Positions 8,333 through 17,442 of a DNA stretch of 64,000 bases are shown in pieces (within the stretch, counting starts at the first letter, position 1; the number at the start of each line of letters is the position of its first letter). The DNA comes from Candidatus Poseidoniaceae archaeon (GTDB lineage Archaea; Thermoplasmatota; Poseidoniia; Poseidoniales; Poseidoniaceae): assembly GCA_949372645.1 (NCBI GenBank), contig CASIAP010000004.1, forward strand, positions 186,001-250,000, given 5' to 3'. Both the position numbers and the translations under genes were made by a program. The notes beneath the pieces were generated by a model. The model saw only the letters and a program-made list of their open reading frames with translations. It was not told the DNA's origin and did not search any database.

Positions 8333-9157
8333 ATGGGTGAGCGAGTGATTATCAAATGGGGTGGCGGCCTCATTACTGAGAAATCATCTCTTTGCACACC
8401 TGATTTGCAAGTGTTAAATCAACTCGCACAAACAGTTTCGACCTGCCTTCGACATGATGTGGATGTGGTATTGGTCCACGGAGCTGGATCATTTGGGCAT
8501 TTGCGAGCCAAGCATTGGAAATTACATGAAGGTCTCTTGGAGAATGAGGACTTTCAACCTGATGAACTGTGCTCATCACAATTCGAGGCAGTCGCTCAAG
8601 TTCGCAAGGAAATGCTTCAACTCAACCATCATGTGTGTGAAGCCTTGAGGAAAAATGAGATTACTCCAGTGATTCACCCACCACATCTGTGGGCCAAAAA
8701 TACAGGTACTGAATTCGTGGGTAATCTCGACCGGTTTTTGGAACAAAATAAGGGTCAAATTCATGTGACGTTCGGTGATGTTGTTGATGTCGAAGGCAGT
8801 CAGCAATTTGGAATTCTTTCTGGAGACGACCTTGTAGCCCGATTAGCAATTGAATTGCCTCAGGTAGAGCGATTGGTTTTTGCGATTAAGGGTGTTGATG
8901 GACTACTACGAGTACCCCCTGAGCATGCAAATACCAGTGACTTGATTGAACATTGGTCCCCAGATATTCAATTTGAAGGGACACACAAATCTGAGATCGA
9001 TGTAACTGGAGGCATCGGCCTAAAAGCCGCCCGTGGGGCTTATGTAGCATCTCATGGAATTGAAGTCATCATGGTGAATGGTGGAGTCTCAGAACGAATA
9101 CTGGGTGCTATGCTCGGCACTCCTGTCCGTGGAACGATTGTCACTGCTAAAAAGTGA
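8333..9157 (+). CDS. Isopentenyl phosphate kinase
   Basis: 274 residues of the amino acid kinase fold, starting at the ATG at 8333 (MGERVIIKWGGG); the 35 residues open upstream have no family counterpart. The phosphate-binding lysine motif IKWGGG, the HGAGSFGH motif with the IPK-specific histidine that selects isopentenyl phosphate, the SGDDLVARLA loop, KGVDGLL and DVTGGIGLKA are all present. The enzyme makes isopentenyl diphosphate from isopentenyl phosphate in the archaeal versions of the mevalonate pathway. The product feeds the fused isomerase/prenyl synthase encoded 99 bases downstream on the same strand, so these two probably form an operon. Confidence 0.93.
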   Translation: MGERVIIKWGGGLITEKSSLCTPDLQVLNQLAQTVSTCLRHDVDVVLVHGAGSFGHLRAKHWKLHEGLLENEDFQPDELCSSQFEAVAQVRKEMLQLNHHVCEALRKNEITPVIHPPHLWAKNTGTEFVGNLDRFLEQNKGQIHVTFGDVVDVEGSQQFGILSGDDLVARLAIELPQVERLVFAIKGVDGLLRVPPEHANTSDLIEHWSPDIQFEGTHKSEIDVTGGIGLKAARGAYVASHGIEVIMVNGGVSERILGAMLGTPVRGTIVTAKK

Positions 9158-9256
9158 ACTGCGTCAGTTTTGAACTACGAATTGCGATATTGCGTTCAAC
9201 ATTATTCGGAGAACCCTTCATGTAGCGAGCGCGAATCCATTGAGACTGGGGTCGAC

Positions 9257-11014
9257 ATGGTAGGTTATGGAATTCAAGATGTGCCGAACGTGGAACTCTC
9301 CATTTCTGAGCAAGATCTGCTTCACTCGATTGGTGCAAATGATGTCCAATCGGAATTGATGGCTGAAGCAATAATCTCGGTTACCGAGTCTGATGAAGTC
9401 TTAGGTCCAATCTCGAAAATCTCAGCACACCGTGACGCAGGGTCCTACCATCGAGCATTCAGTGTTCTTTTATTTGACTCCAATAAGCGTCTTCTTCTTC
9501 AACGAAGGGCAGATGACAAAGTAACGTTTCCTGGTGTTTGGGCGAATTCCTGTTGTTCTCATCCACTGCATTCAAAGGATGAGTTATCAGAGGATAATGC
9601 AATTGGTGTGAAAAATGCTGCCATTCGAAAGCTTGAGCAAGAGCTCGGTATTGCAGCATCAAACTTTTCAGTAGATGATTTCCATTTCATGACTAAAATG
9701 CGCTATTCTGCGCGAATGAACGAAACATGGATTGAACGAGAAGTCGATCACATATTGGTTGCACAAGCCGATGTGGAAGTCCATCTAAATCCAAATGAAG
9801 TGTCTGAAATTGCTTGGGTTACCTATGAGGAGCTTGAAGAATTACTGCTTGAAGAGGGACCAAAGAATGGCTCAATAGCTCCTTGGTTCAGATGTATTGC
9901 TGCACGTATTATGAATGAAGAATGGTGGAATGCAGTTGGAGATCGCACAGCATTGGCTGAACTTGCAGACGATAAGATTCATGATATGGGTGATGTGACG
10001 CATATGTTACCAGAAGCTGAAGGCGCAGGATTGGATATTTCAGTTCTTGAAGTCAAACCTCTTGTTGAGCAGCGGATCATGAACAGTTTGATGTCATCTC
10101 GACATGAACGACTCGCAGCAGCAATGACCCATTTGATTCATGGTGGTGGAAAGCGTCTTCGAGCAACATTGCCTTGGCTCGTTGGTAAAGCAGTAGGAGA
10201 TTCTCATTCTGGTATGCTTGATGTAGGAGCTGCAATTGAAACAGTACACAATTTCACCCTTGTACACGATGATATCATGGATGATGATGATGTTCGGCGA
10301 GGACGTAATGCAGTACATATTGAATTTGACCTCCCAACTGCTATTAATGCAGGTGATGCAATGTTAGCTATTGCTTTTGAACGCCTGGTTCAGGCAGAAG
10401 GATTGGAGGCCACAGATGTGGCTGCACTTGTCAATCGGATTGCTTGGATGGTTCGACGCGTCAGTGAAGGACAACAAATGGATATCGAATTTGAAGACGA
10501 ATTAGCAGTATCGGAAGAAGACTACATCGAGATGATTGAGGGGAAGACTGCGGTCATGTTCCTCACATGTGCTGAAATTGGTGCACGAATGGCAGGTGCC
10601 GACCAAGAGACCATTGAATGCATGGCAGATTGGGGACTCGCTGTCGGATTGTGTTTCCAACTAATGGATGATTTAATTGATGTTCTTTCAGACTCAGAGG
10701 TTCTCGGAAAACCCGCAGGTTCAGATGTCGCCCAAGGTAAACGTACACTCATGGTCATCCATGCGCTTGCTCAACCTGATTCCGATGACAAAACTACACT
10801 TCTTGCTGCACTGGGTAAAGGTGAAGAAGCCAGTGATGAAGCAATCGCTGCTGCATTAGAAGCACTTGGAAACTCTGGGTCCATTGATTATGCCAAACAG
10901 AGAGCAGTTGAATACCATGCAAAGGCACATGCTTGCCTTGACCGTATTCCACAGGGACCTTCTCTGCGAGCTCTAAGGGAACTTACTGATTTCCAACTCA
11001 AGCGCATCAGTTAA
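9257..11014 (+). CDS. Fusion: type I IPP isomerase + polyprenyl (GGPP-type) diphosphate synthase
   Basis: 585 residues from the ATG at 9257. Residues ~60-235 form a Nudix-fold type I isopentenyl-diphosphate isomerase: the catalytic cysteine is in NSCCSHP (97-103) and the glutamate in WIEREVDHI. Residues ~265-585 form an all-helical trans-prenyl synthase: GGGKRLRA, first Asp-rich motif DDIMDDDDVRRGR (about 338-350) and second motif FQLMDDLID (about 471). A Phe at the fifth position before the first motif fits archaeal FPP/GGPP synthases. One polypeptide thus makes DMAPP from IPP and extends it. The reading frame is continuous with no stop or shift. The fusion follows isopentenyl phosphate kinase and overlaps the convergent MOSC gene by eight bases. 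Confidence 0.93.
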   Translation: MVGYGIQDVPNVELSISEQDLLHSIGANDVQSELMAEAIISVTESDEVLGPISKISAHRDAGSYHRAFSVLLFDSNKRLLLQRRADDKVTFPGVWANSCCSHPLHSKDELSEDNAIGVKNAAIRKLEQELGIAASNFSVDDFHFMTKMRYSARMNETWIEREVDHILVAQADVEVHLNPNEVSEIAWVTYEELEELLLEEGPKNGSIAPWFRCIAARIMNEEWWNAVGDRTALAELADDKIHDMGDVTHMLPEAEGAGLDISVLEVKPLVEQRIMNSLMSSRHERLAAAMTHLIHGGGKRLRATLPWLVGKAVGDSHSGMLDVGAAIETVHNFTLVHDDIMDDDDVRRGRNAVHIEFDLPTAINAGDAMLAIAFERLVQAEGLEATDVAALVNRIAWMVRRVSEGQQMDIEFEDELAVSEEDYIEMIEGKTAVMFLTCAEIGARMAGADQETIECMADWGLAVGLCFQLMDDLIDVLSDSEVLGKPAGSDVAQGKRTLMVIHALAQPDSDDKTTLLAALGKGEEASDEAIAAALEALGNSGSIDYAKQRAVEYHAKAHACLDRIPQGPSLRALRELTDFQLKRIS

Positions 11015-11477
11015 CCGTAACGGATTCACCAGTCACAACTGTTCCTGACTGGATCACTTTCGCATACCAACGTGTTGAATGTGGATTGATTTTTGCTGAA
11101 ATTCGCTTGAATTGACCCTTCTCAAAGGATTCTTTGATTGTCCGACAAGGGGGGGCATCGGAAGTAATTTCCAAAATAACGTCACTAAAGTGAAGTTGTG
11201 TCCCAGGACGAACGTTCTCCCAAGGAACTCCACTCATCAGAACATTCTCTCCAACCGAACCAGGGAATATCGGGTGGTTTTCTTGTTGAAGTAGTCGAAG
11301 GACTTCTTCACTGAACAAACAGACGGCACGGTTTGGACCGCCGTGGTGCTTTGTATCGTTTTGTTTGTCACCTACACAGCCATTTTCAACAATGTGCAAT
11401 GTTTCCACCGAAGGCTTTGGTACGCCACCTTGGTGTGCGGCAAAAAGGCCCACAATTGAGCCTTGCATTTGAATCAC
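11007..11477 (-). CDS. MOSC domain protein
   Basis: 156 residues covering a stand-alone MOSC domain (molybdenum cofactor sulfurase C-terminal): GDKQNDTKHHGG near residues 35-46, NRAVCLFS, PGSVGENV, and the conserved cysteine in APPCRTI (about residue 113). MOSC proteins bind or transfer sulfur at that cysteine or carry molybdenum cofactor; the YiiM-like layout suggests handling of N-hydroxylated compounds, but this is only a family analogy. The start ATG overlaps the EF-2 stop codon by four bases, so it is co-transcribed with and translationally coupled to EF-2, an unexpected partnership. Confidence 0.83.
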   Translation of the reverse strand: MIQMQGSIVGLFAAHQGGVPKPSVETLHIVENGCVGDKQNDTKHHGGPNRAVCLFSEEVLRLLQQENHPIFPGSVGENVLMSGVPWENVRPGTQLHFSDVILEITSDAPPCRTIKESFEKGQFKRISAKINPHSTRWYAKVIQSGTVVTGESVTVN

Positions 11478-13681
11478 TCAGAATAGTAAGATTCTGGGTA
11501 AGGTTCAGGCTTGAGCCCCTTACGAGTGCGAATTTGAGCAACGACCTTGTCAAACAATTGAGGAGGTAGCATTTCGAATCCAAGATTTTCTGTGTTCCAA
11601 ACTGCACGGCCTTGAGAAGCAGCACGAATATCGTTAGAGAAACCGAAGGTCTCAGCAATTGGAAGAACACCGATGACTGTGGTGACTTCACCATCTGATG
11701 GCATGTCTTCGATAATTCCACGACGGTTGGTAACTTCACGTGTGACTTGACCGAGCCAGTCATTTGGTACGGAAACGAATGCTTTCTGCATAGGTTCAAG
11801 TAAAACGGTTCGAGCACGCATCATTGCGCCCTTGATTCCATTACGAACTGCTGGAATTGTCTGAGCAGGGCCACGGTGAATTGCATCCTCGTGGAGTTTT
11901 GCATCGACGAGCCGAACAAACATTCCTTGAACTGGTTCATCAGCAATTGGTCCTTTAACACAGACGCCGTTGAATGCTTCGATAATCAACTCACGTGTTT
12001 CGTGAAGACCCTGAATACCCTTGGTATCGTTCACAAGGACATTTGAACCATTAATAGCGTAAATCTTACGCATCAAATCTTTGTTCATTCCGAGTTCTCC
12101 GAACTTTCGGCCAGTTTCCTTTGCATCGTTTGGACGAATAGTCCCCGAGCCAAGATCTCCTGAGCGAAGAGCTGCGACAACTTCAGGTGTGAGTGGTTCA
12201 ATTTCAAAGAAGAATCTGTTGTGGCGGTTTGGAGATTTACCTTCAAACGCGTGCCCACGGTTGGTTCCTTGGATACCTTCACGGTAAACAACAATAGGTG
12301 GGCTAACGCTCACTTTGATGTTTTGTTCTTCTTCAATACGGTAGACGGTAATCTCCAAGTGAAGTTCACCCATTCCAGCGAGAAGTGCTTCACCGGTTTC
12401 TTGGTTTGTCGTAACTTGTAGAGAAGCATCTGCTTTTGCAAGTGAACGTAGAGCATCGATGAACTTTGGAAGGTCCTTCATACTCTTTGGCTCAACAGCA
12501 ACGGTGACCACAGGGTCGGAGTAGTGACGAATGGCTTCGAAAGGTGTGAAGTCTTTGTCACGGGAAAGTGTAACACCCGCAGCGGCTGAACGAATACCAG
12601 TAAGCGCTGCAATGTTTCCTGCAACAACCTTAGGAACTGTAATTCGGTCTCCACCGACCATCATGCTGACTTGTTGGACACGTTCTGGTTTTGCAGCACC
12701 AATGGCGTAGACTGATTCGCCTTGGGAAATAGATCCAGAATAGATACGACCTACAGCGACTTCTCCAGCGTGAGGGTCCATCCAAATCTTGGTGATCATC
12801 ATAGCGAGTTCTGCCTCTGGATCACAAGTCATCATTGCCTTTCCAATAGGAGATTCAAGGTCACCGGTCCAGATATTAGGAATACGGTATTTTTGAGCAT
12901 CAACTGGTCCAGGCAACTGAGTAACTGCCATGTCCAAAAGAACTTCGTGAACAGGGGCTTTCTCTGCCAATGTCTTCTGATCTTCATTGTTACAGTATTC
13001 GAAAATCTCAGTCATAGAAACGCCGGACTTCTTCATGTAAGGAATAGTAATTCCCCAGTTGTGGTATGCACTACCGAAAGCAACTGTTCCGTCCATAACA
13101 CTGACTTGCCAACTCTTCTTGAATTCTTCAGGAGCAAATTGAGCAATGAGGCGGTTTACTTTCTTGATGGTTTCAGTGAAACGAGCCATCATGTCTTCTG
13201 GAGTCACTTGCAACTCATTGATGAGTCGATCGACCTTGTTGATGAAAAGAACAGGCTTGACCTTTTCCTTGAGGGCTTGACGAACAACGGTCTCGGTTTG
13301 AGGCATTGGTCCTTCAACTGCACAAGCGAGAATGAAACATCCGTCGACTGCACGCATAGCACGAGTTACGTCGCCACCAAAGTCAACGTGACCTGGTGTG
13401 TCAATGAGGTTGATGAGGTAGTCTGTTTCACCAACAGCGTGAACCATTGAGGCTGATGCGGCGTTAATTGTAATTCCACGCGCTGATTCTTGTTCATCGA
13501 AATCGAGGACACGAGCAGCTCCGGCAAGTTCACTGGACATCATTCCTGCACCTGCAATGAGGTTGTCAGAAAGGGTTGTTTTCCCGTGGTCAATGTGTGC
13601 TGCGATACATAGATTACGAATCTGAGGTAAAATATGCATGACTTCTGTTGCTTTGTTAATATTGTCTTCCTTTCGGCCCAT
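11474..13681 (-). CDS. fusA: Translation elongation factor EF-2
   Basis: 735 residues, the usual archaeal EF-2 length. The GTPase drives ribosomal translocation. G1 AHIDHGKTT, G2 region RGITI, G3 DTPGH and G4 NKVD lie in the first ~145 residues. Domain IV carries the diphthamide loop HEDAIHRGPAQ, in which His602 (codon at 11876-11878) is the expected modified residue. AGGTGA four bases before the ATG and a TATA-like ACTTAAGAAC about 50 bases upstream suggest an own promoter, separate from S12-S7. A dph6 candidate for completing the diphthamide modification is at 24.8 kb. Confidence 0.97.
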   Translation of the reverse strand: MGRKEDNINKATEVMHILPQIRNLCIAAHIDHGKTTLSDNLIAGAGMMSSELAGAARVLDFDEQESARGITINAASASMVHAVGETDYLINLIDTPGHVDFGGDVTRAMRAVDGCFILACAVEGPMPQTETVVRQALKEKVKPVLFINKVDRLINELQVTPEDMMARFTETIKKVNRLIAQFAPEEFKKSWQVSVMDGTVAFGSAYHNWGITIPYMKKSGVSMTEIFEYCNNEDQKTLAEKAPVHEVLLDMAVTQLPGPVDAQKYRIPNIWTGDLESPIGKAMMTCDPEAELAMMITKIWMDPHAGEVAVGRIYSGSISQGESVYAIGAAKPERVQQVSMMVGGDRITVPKVVAGNIAALTGIRSAAAGVTLSRDKDFTPFEAIRHYSDPVVTVAVEPKSMKDLPKFIDALRSLAKADASLQVTTNQETGEALLAGMGELHLEITVYRIEEEQNIKVSVSPPIVVYREGIQGTNRGHAFEGKSPNRHNRFFFEIEPLTPEVVAALRSGDLGSGTIRPNDAKETGRKFGELGMNKDLMRKIYAINGSNVLVNDTKGIQGLHETRELIIEAFNGVCVKGPIADEPVQGMFVRLVDAKLHEDAIHRGPAQTIPAVRNGIKGAMMRARTVLLEPMQKAFVSVPNDWLGQVTREVTNRRGIIEDMPSDGEVTTVIGVLPIAETFGFSNDIRAASQGRAVWNTENLGFEMLPPQLFDKVVAQIRTRKGLKPEPYPESYYSE

Positions 13682-13725
13682 GGAATCACCTGTGACTTCT
13701 CGTCAATATCGGCCACCGGAAAGGG

Positions 13726-13735
13726 GTTCTTAAGT
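13726..13735 (-). promoter_or_regulatory. Candidate TATA box of EF-2
   Basis: Read on the minus strand the sequence is ACTTAAGAAC followed by CCC, about 50 bases before the EF-2 ATG. It resembles the S12 promoter, where TTTAAAT is followed by GGGG. A transcript starting about 25 bases downstream would have a short leader carrying AGGTGA. Assigned by eye only. Confidence 0.4.
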
Positions 13736-13829
13736 GACTCGCTACCAAGATACGAAGAGCAGCGACAGTGAACGATTCAATGCGTTCGCAAACGTCATTA
13801 AAGATCGAGATGAATACGGTGTATTCAGT

Positions 13830-14468
13830 TCAACGAGCAGAGGATGCGATTCGTTCCAATTCTTCCTTCTTAGCAACTGCGTAAGAAGTAGCATCGCCTG
13901 AACCAGCCTTTGAAAGCTCATTGATGATACAGTTGGTCAAAGTTCGCTTCGACTTATGTGTGCCTTGATGAGCGCCGATAGCAAGATTGCGAAGAGCGAC
14001 GTCGAGACGACGAGAAGGTGAAGCATCGACTGCTTTTGGCTGAGAGACTGCACCGAACTTAATTCGAGTGATTTCTTCCATTGGAGCGCCGTTGCATATT
14101 GCGTTGACAAAGACTTGCAAAGGGTTTTCGCCAGATTTTTCTGCGATCATATCGAGTGCAGCTTCAAAAGCTTTCATTGCACCTTGTTTCTTACCAGTGT
14201 AAGGACCTGAGCGCATGAGTTTGTTGATGTATCGTTCTACGACAGATAACTTTGCTTTACCAAACCAAGCGTTTGCGTGACGTCCACCGGAATGAGGAAC
14301 ACCGACGGTTGTGAGGTTAATGTAAGGTGCAAGCCCTGGATCTTTGCAGGTGATGTCAGAAACATCCCACTTTCCAAACACAAGGGTTCCGATTCCTGCA
14401 ATAGGACGGACTTCCTCGATAACGACTTCTTCTACTTCCTCTTCGACTACGGTTTCTGATTCAGACAT
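13830..14468 (-). CDS. rpsG: 30S ribosomal protein S7
   Basis: 212 residues starting at the ATG at 14468, which has GAGGTG seven bases upstream. S7 organises the 3' major domain of 16S rRNA. Family stretches include HSGGRHANAWFGK, VERYINKLMRSG, YTGKKQGAMKAFE and a C-terminal GTHKSKRTLTNCIINEL. The first ~35 residues are a Glu/Val-rich acidic extension absent from many homologues. The gene lies 11 bases downstream of S12, so the two are co-transcribed as in the str operon, and 148 bases separate it from EF-2. Confidence 0.95.
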   Translation of the reverse strand: MSESETVVEEEVEEVVIEEVRPIAGIGTLVFGKWDVSDITCKDPGLAPYINLTTVGVPHSGGRHANAWFGKAKLSVVERYINKLMRSGPYTGKKQGAMKAFEAALDMIAEKSGENPLQVFVNAICNGAPMEEITRIKFGAVSQPKAVDASPSRRLDVALRNLAIGAHQGTHKSKRTLTNCIINELSKAGSGDATSYAVAKKEELERIASSAR

Positions 14469-14479
14469 ATTCAAACACC

Positions 14480-14908
14480 TCAGCGGATAGGTTTCTCTTT
14501 TCGGCCACGGACCATTTCATTCAATGAAACGCCGTTGACTTGGATGACCTTGTAACGGACTCCAGGAATATCTCCGTATGAACGACCCATGCGTCCACCA
14601 ATACCTTCAACCATCACTTCATCGTGTTCATCAATGAAGTTGATTGCACCGTCGCCAGGAGCGAAAGCTGTGAGTTTGTTTCCATTTTTAATGAGAGAGA
14701 TTTTGACAGCTTTACGAATACCGGAGTTCGGTTGTTTCGCTTCGATACCGACTTTTTCGATGACGATACCCTTCGCTTGTGTGGAACCCGCAAGAGGATC
14801 GTGCTTTGCTCGCAACTTGAGCATACGCTTCTTATATCGACGGTCTGACCAACGAAACTTTTGACGGTCCTTGGCCATTTTAGCACCTGCGAAGAGTCCT
14901 CTACCCAT
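14480..14908 (-). CDS. rpsL: 30S ribosomal protein S12
   Basis: 142 residues from the second ATG of an ATG-ATG pair (14908; MGRGLFAG), the usual archaeal S12 start; GGTGATT lies just upstream. S12 sits in the decoding centre. The conserved decoding loop [13 protein letters not shown] and the [10 protein letters not shown] stretch near the end, where bacteria carry a modified Asp, are intact. It is the first gene of an S12-S7 pair; the RNA polymerase, L30e and NusA genes that precede S12 in many archaea are not here. UbiD-family decarboxylase is divergent from it. Confidence 0.96.
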   Translation of the reverse strand: MGRGLFAGAKMAKDRQKFRWSDRRYKKRMLKLRAKHDPLAGSTQAKGIVIEKVGIEAKQPNSGIRKAVKISLIKNGNKLTAFAPGDGAINFIDEHDEVMVEGIGGRMGRSYGDIPGVRYKVIQVNGVSLNEMVRGRKEKPIR

Positions 14909-14949
14909 CATAATCACCGCATTGAAGCACTTCGCCCACTTGAATCCCC

Positions 14950-14959
14950 TATTTAAAAC
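14950..14959 (-). promoter_or_regulatory. TATA box of the S12-S7 operon
   Basis: Minus-strand GTTTTAAATA followed by GGGG, 42-51 bases before the S12 ATG, is the clearest archaeal TATA element in the window. A start of transcription about 25 bases downstream would leave a leader of roughly 15-20 bases with GGTGA. Judged by eye; the purine-rich BRE position is GAGGGTC. Confidence 0.6.
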
Positions 14960-15032
14960 GACCCTCATGGTCAGTGTCAATGAGTTGAACAATTCTGTAG
15001 ACTGCGAGATGAAATCATCCGATAATAAGTAT

Positions 15033-15042
15033 CATTATATCC
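15033..15042 (+). promoter_or_regulatory. Candidate TATA box of the UbiD-family gene
   Basis: CATTATATCC in an AT-rich segment 46-55 bases before the ATG at 15088. It is in the 180-base divergent region shared with S12. Weak evidence, by position and composition only. Confidence 0.33.
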
Positions 15043-15087
15043 AAAAATTAAGGAATTACTACTTGTGGCTTAAACAAGGTTCAAGCG

Positions 15088-16380
15088 ATGAACCCTTGTG
15101 GCAAAGGTATGGCCTTTCGTGACCACCTCGGTGCAGCAACCGAAGAATCGAACCCCACCAGTCTTATTCATGGCATGTGGAAACACTCACGGGCGAGTAA
15201 TCATGCGCTCACATTGTTCACCGATATTCCTGAAAGTCCTGGCCATCGTGCAGCCATCAATATCCTAACACGAGACCGACTCTGTGCAGCAATAGGAATC
15301 ACCCCTGGAGAATATATCGATACACTCGGTTGGGCAATGCAAAACCCTAGCGAACCGGTAATCGTTGATGCTTCAGAAGCTGAATGTTACGACAACATGC
15401 AAGAATCTGTTGATATTACTAAACTCCCATTTCCGCATCATTGGCCTCAAGACCGTGGGCGATATTCCTCAGCAAGTGTCATTATTGCTGAAGATGATGG
15501 TATTCGTAACATGTCCTTCCATCGACAGTTCGTTCGTGACCCAAACCATTTGGTTGTCCGTTTGGTTCCAAGGCATCTACGAACAATGACGATGAATGCC
15601 CGTAAAGAAGGAAGAGAAGTAGAGATTGCTATTGTTAATGCACCTGACCCCGTTGTACTTCTTGCCGCAGCAATGTCATTTGATGATAGCATCGATGAAT
15701 TAACCATAGCAGCAGCACTTCATGAAAAGTTGTATGGAAAGCCTCTCCGATTGACTCGAATGCCAAATGGAATTCTAGCACCTGCGGATGCAGAATATGT
15801 CTTATGGGGTCGAATCACCAATGAAGATGATGATGAAGGCCCTTATGTCGACATTACTGGAACGGTTGATGATGTTAGACAAGAACCCGTTATCGAGATT
15901 GATGGCGTGATACATCGTGATGATCCAATATTTCACGCACTCATACCAGGTGAGGCTGAGCACAAGACCTTGATGGGTTTGCCTCGTGCTCCAACTATCA
16001 AAGCTGCAGTGAATGAAGTGTGTGAATGCCTCGATGTTCACATGACTGAAGGTGGGTGCGGTTGGTTAGCAGCTGTCATAAAAATTCGAAAGACGAAACA
16101 AGAAGACCCATTCAATGCTATACAAGCCGCTCTAGCAGGCCACCGGAGTATGAAGATGGTCACTATTGTTGATGAAGATGTGGACATTGGAGACCCTGTT
16201 CGTGTCGAATGGGCAATGGTGACCCGATGGCAACCGGATAAGGATACAATCATTCTCTCAAATCAAAAAGGAAGTTCATTGGACCCGTCTCGAGATACGG
16301 ATGGACTCACTTCCAAAGTTGGTTTTGATGCAACTTTACCGTGGAATGTTGACCATGATGGTTTCATGTCCGTACAATGA
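15088..16380 (+). CDS. UbiD-family decarboxylase (candidate anhydromevalonate phosphate decarboxylase)
   Basis: 430 residues of the UbiD fold, which decarboxylates unsaturated acids with prenylated FMN. Signatures seen are NMSFHRQF near residue 150, VVRLVPRHLRTM, and EIAIVNAPDPVVLLAAA (the family's IGxxP-type region). AAGGT seven bases upstream supports the start. In many archaea the UbiD homologue decarboxylates trans-anhydromevalonate 5-phosphate to isopentenyl phosphate, the substrate of isopentenyl phosphate kinase, and that kinase is encoded 7 kb away. This makes the assignment attractive but it is an inference; the aconitase X-type dehydratase and the UbiX prenyltransferase it would need are not in the window. 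Confidence 0.82.
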   Translation: MNPCGKGMAFRDHLGAATEESNPTSLIHGMWKHSRASNHALTLFTDIPESPGHRAAINILTRDRLCAAIGITPGEYIDTLGWAMQNPSEPVIVDASEAECYDNMQESVDITKLPFPHHWPQDRGRYSSASVIIAEDDGIRNMSFHRQFVRDPNHLVVRLVPRHLRTMTMNARKEGREVEIAIVNAPDPVVLLAAAMSFDDSIDELTIAAALHEKLYGKPLRLTRMPNGILAPADAEYVLWGRITNEDDDEGPYVDITGTVDDVRQEPVIEIDGVIHRDDPIFHALIPGEAEHKTLMGLPRAPTIKAAVNEVCECLDVHMTEGGCGWLAAVIKIRKTKQEDPFNAIQAALAGHRSMKMVTIVDEDVDIGDPVRVEWAMVTRWQPDKDTIILSNQKGSSLDPSRDTDGLTSKVGFDATLPWNVDHDGFMSVQ

Positions 16381-16425
16381 ACAGTACGACGAAGATATTG
16401 AATGAAGAGAGAAGGTGAGAGATAC

Positions 16426-17433
16426 ATGGTTGGGGACAGTGCAGACCTTTTGCAACATCCCCGACGAAATTTGGGAAATCGATATCGCAGTCAGGCACAA
16501 AAGTTTGCTCGACTTGCTTCGAAAGATCCAGATCGATTTGATGAGAACATGGCTTGGGCAGAACAAAATGCCCGCCAAGCACTCCTCCATGATTTTACTG
16601 ATGAGCGTAATTGGCGTTGTTTAGCAGATATCAAAGTCGTGGTTCAAGATGGACAAGGTCTCTGTGCAGTACTCGAAGACGTGTTCATCATATTGGGTCG
16701 TGATGCTGAACAGATTGACCAACTGAAAGATGTTAACTTTCTCTTGGTCGGACTTGAGTTACTAGAAGCAGCATTCAGTCGAGACCCGCTTGATCCCGAT
16801 ACATGGTGGTCGACTTTTTTGGAAGCTGATTCAATCGAGAATGATCTCAACGATTTTGCACAACGTTGCCGACGTTTAGATTTCAGTGACCAAAGAGCGA
16901 ACATCGTATATGGGCGACGTTTGGAGAGAATACGAACCGGTGGTCATGAAAATCTCTTCATTGAACTTGCACGCCACCTGTTAGCTCATCGGCCCAATAA
17001 TCATGAACTATGGATGGAATTAGGTCGCCTCTATGAACGGAGAGAAGAAATGGATGAGGCGTGGTCATGTTACGATCACGTACAGCAATTGCAGCCTCAC
17101 CAAACGGTTCGTGATTCCTTCTTAGAACGAATCACTGGGCGGCTTATGGGTGAAGAAGAGAAGCCATGGACTGCGCCAAGTATCGAAAAGCGTTCTCAAT
17201 TTTTAGAGCAAATGCTTCAACTTTCACAGCGGATTTCTTCAATGGAACAAGAAGTTGAAGCAACTATACCTGTCGAAGATGAACTGATATCGAGCCACCC
17301 TGACCTTGAACGCTTACAATCGTTAATGGATGCGGGAGATGTATCTGAAGCCTTTTTCTTAGCCCGAAGGCTTGTGTCCCAAGGTGAAGAATGGGCAGAA
17401 GAATGGGTCGCTAAGGCAAAGGATGCCTTCTGA
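16426..17433 (+). CDS. TPR-repeat protein, function unknown
   Basis: 335 residues from the ATG at 16426, preceded by GAAGGTGAGA; the frame opens at an earlier ATG (16402) that lacks such a motif. Predicted wholly helical. A recognisable tetratricopeptide unit is NNHELWMELGRLYERREEMDEAWSCYDHVQQLQP (about residues 195-228); other repeats are degenerate. No catalytic motif is visible, so a scaffolding role is likely. It follows the UbiD-family gene by 45 bases and precedes the Nudix gene by nine, suggesting one transcript. Confidence 0.7.
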   Translation: MVGDSADLLQHPRRNLGNRYRSQAQKFARLASKDPDRFDENMAWAEQNARQALLHDFTDERNWRCLADIKVVVQDGQGLCAVLEDVFIILGRDAEQIDQLKDVNFLLVGLELLEAAFSRDPLDPDTWWSTFLEADSIENDLNDFAQRCRRLDFSDQRANIVYGRRLERIRTGGHENLFIELARHLLAHRPNNHELWMELGRLYERREEMDEAWSCYDHVQQLQPHQTVRDSFLERITGRLMGEEEKPWTAPSIEKRSQFLEQMLQLSQRISSMEQEVEATIPVEDELISSHPDLERLQSLMDAGDVSEAFFLARRLVSQGEEWAEEWVAKAKDAF

Positions 17434-17442
17434 GGTGAAAAG

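Noticed and set aside
12722-13450. A 242-codon open frame on the plus strand antisense to EF-2
   Set aside because: It is a shadow of the strongly conserved EF-2 gene; its translation has no domain pattern and is Ser/Asn/Phe-rich as expected for an antisense frame.
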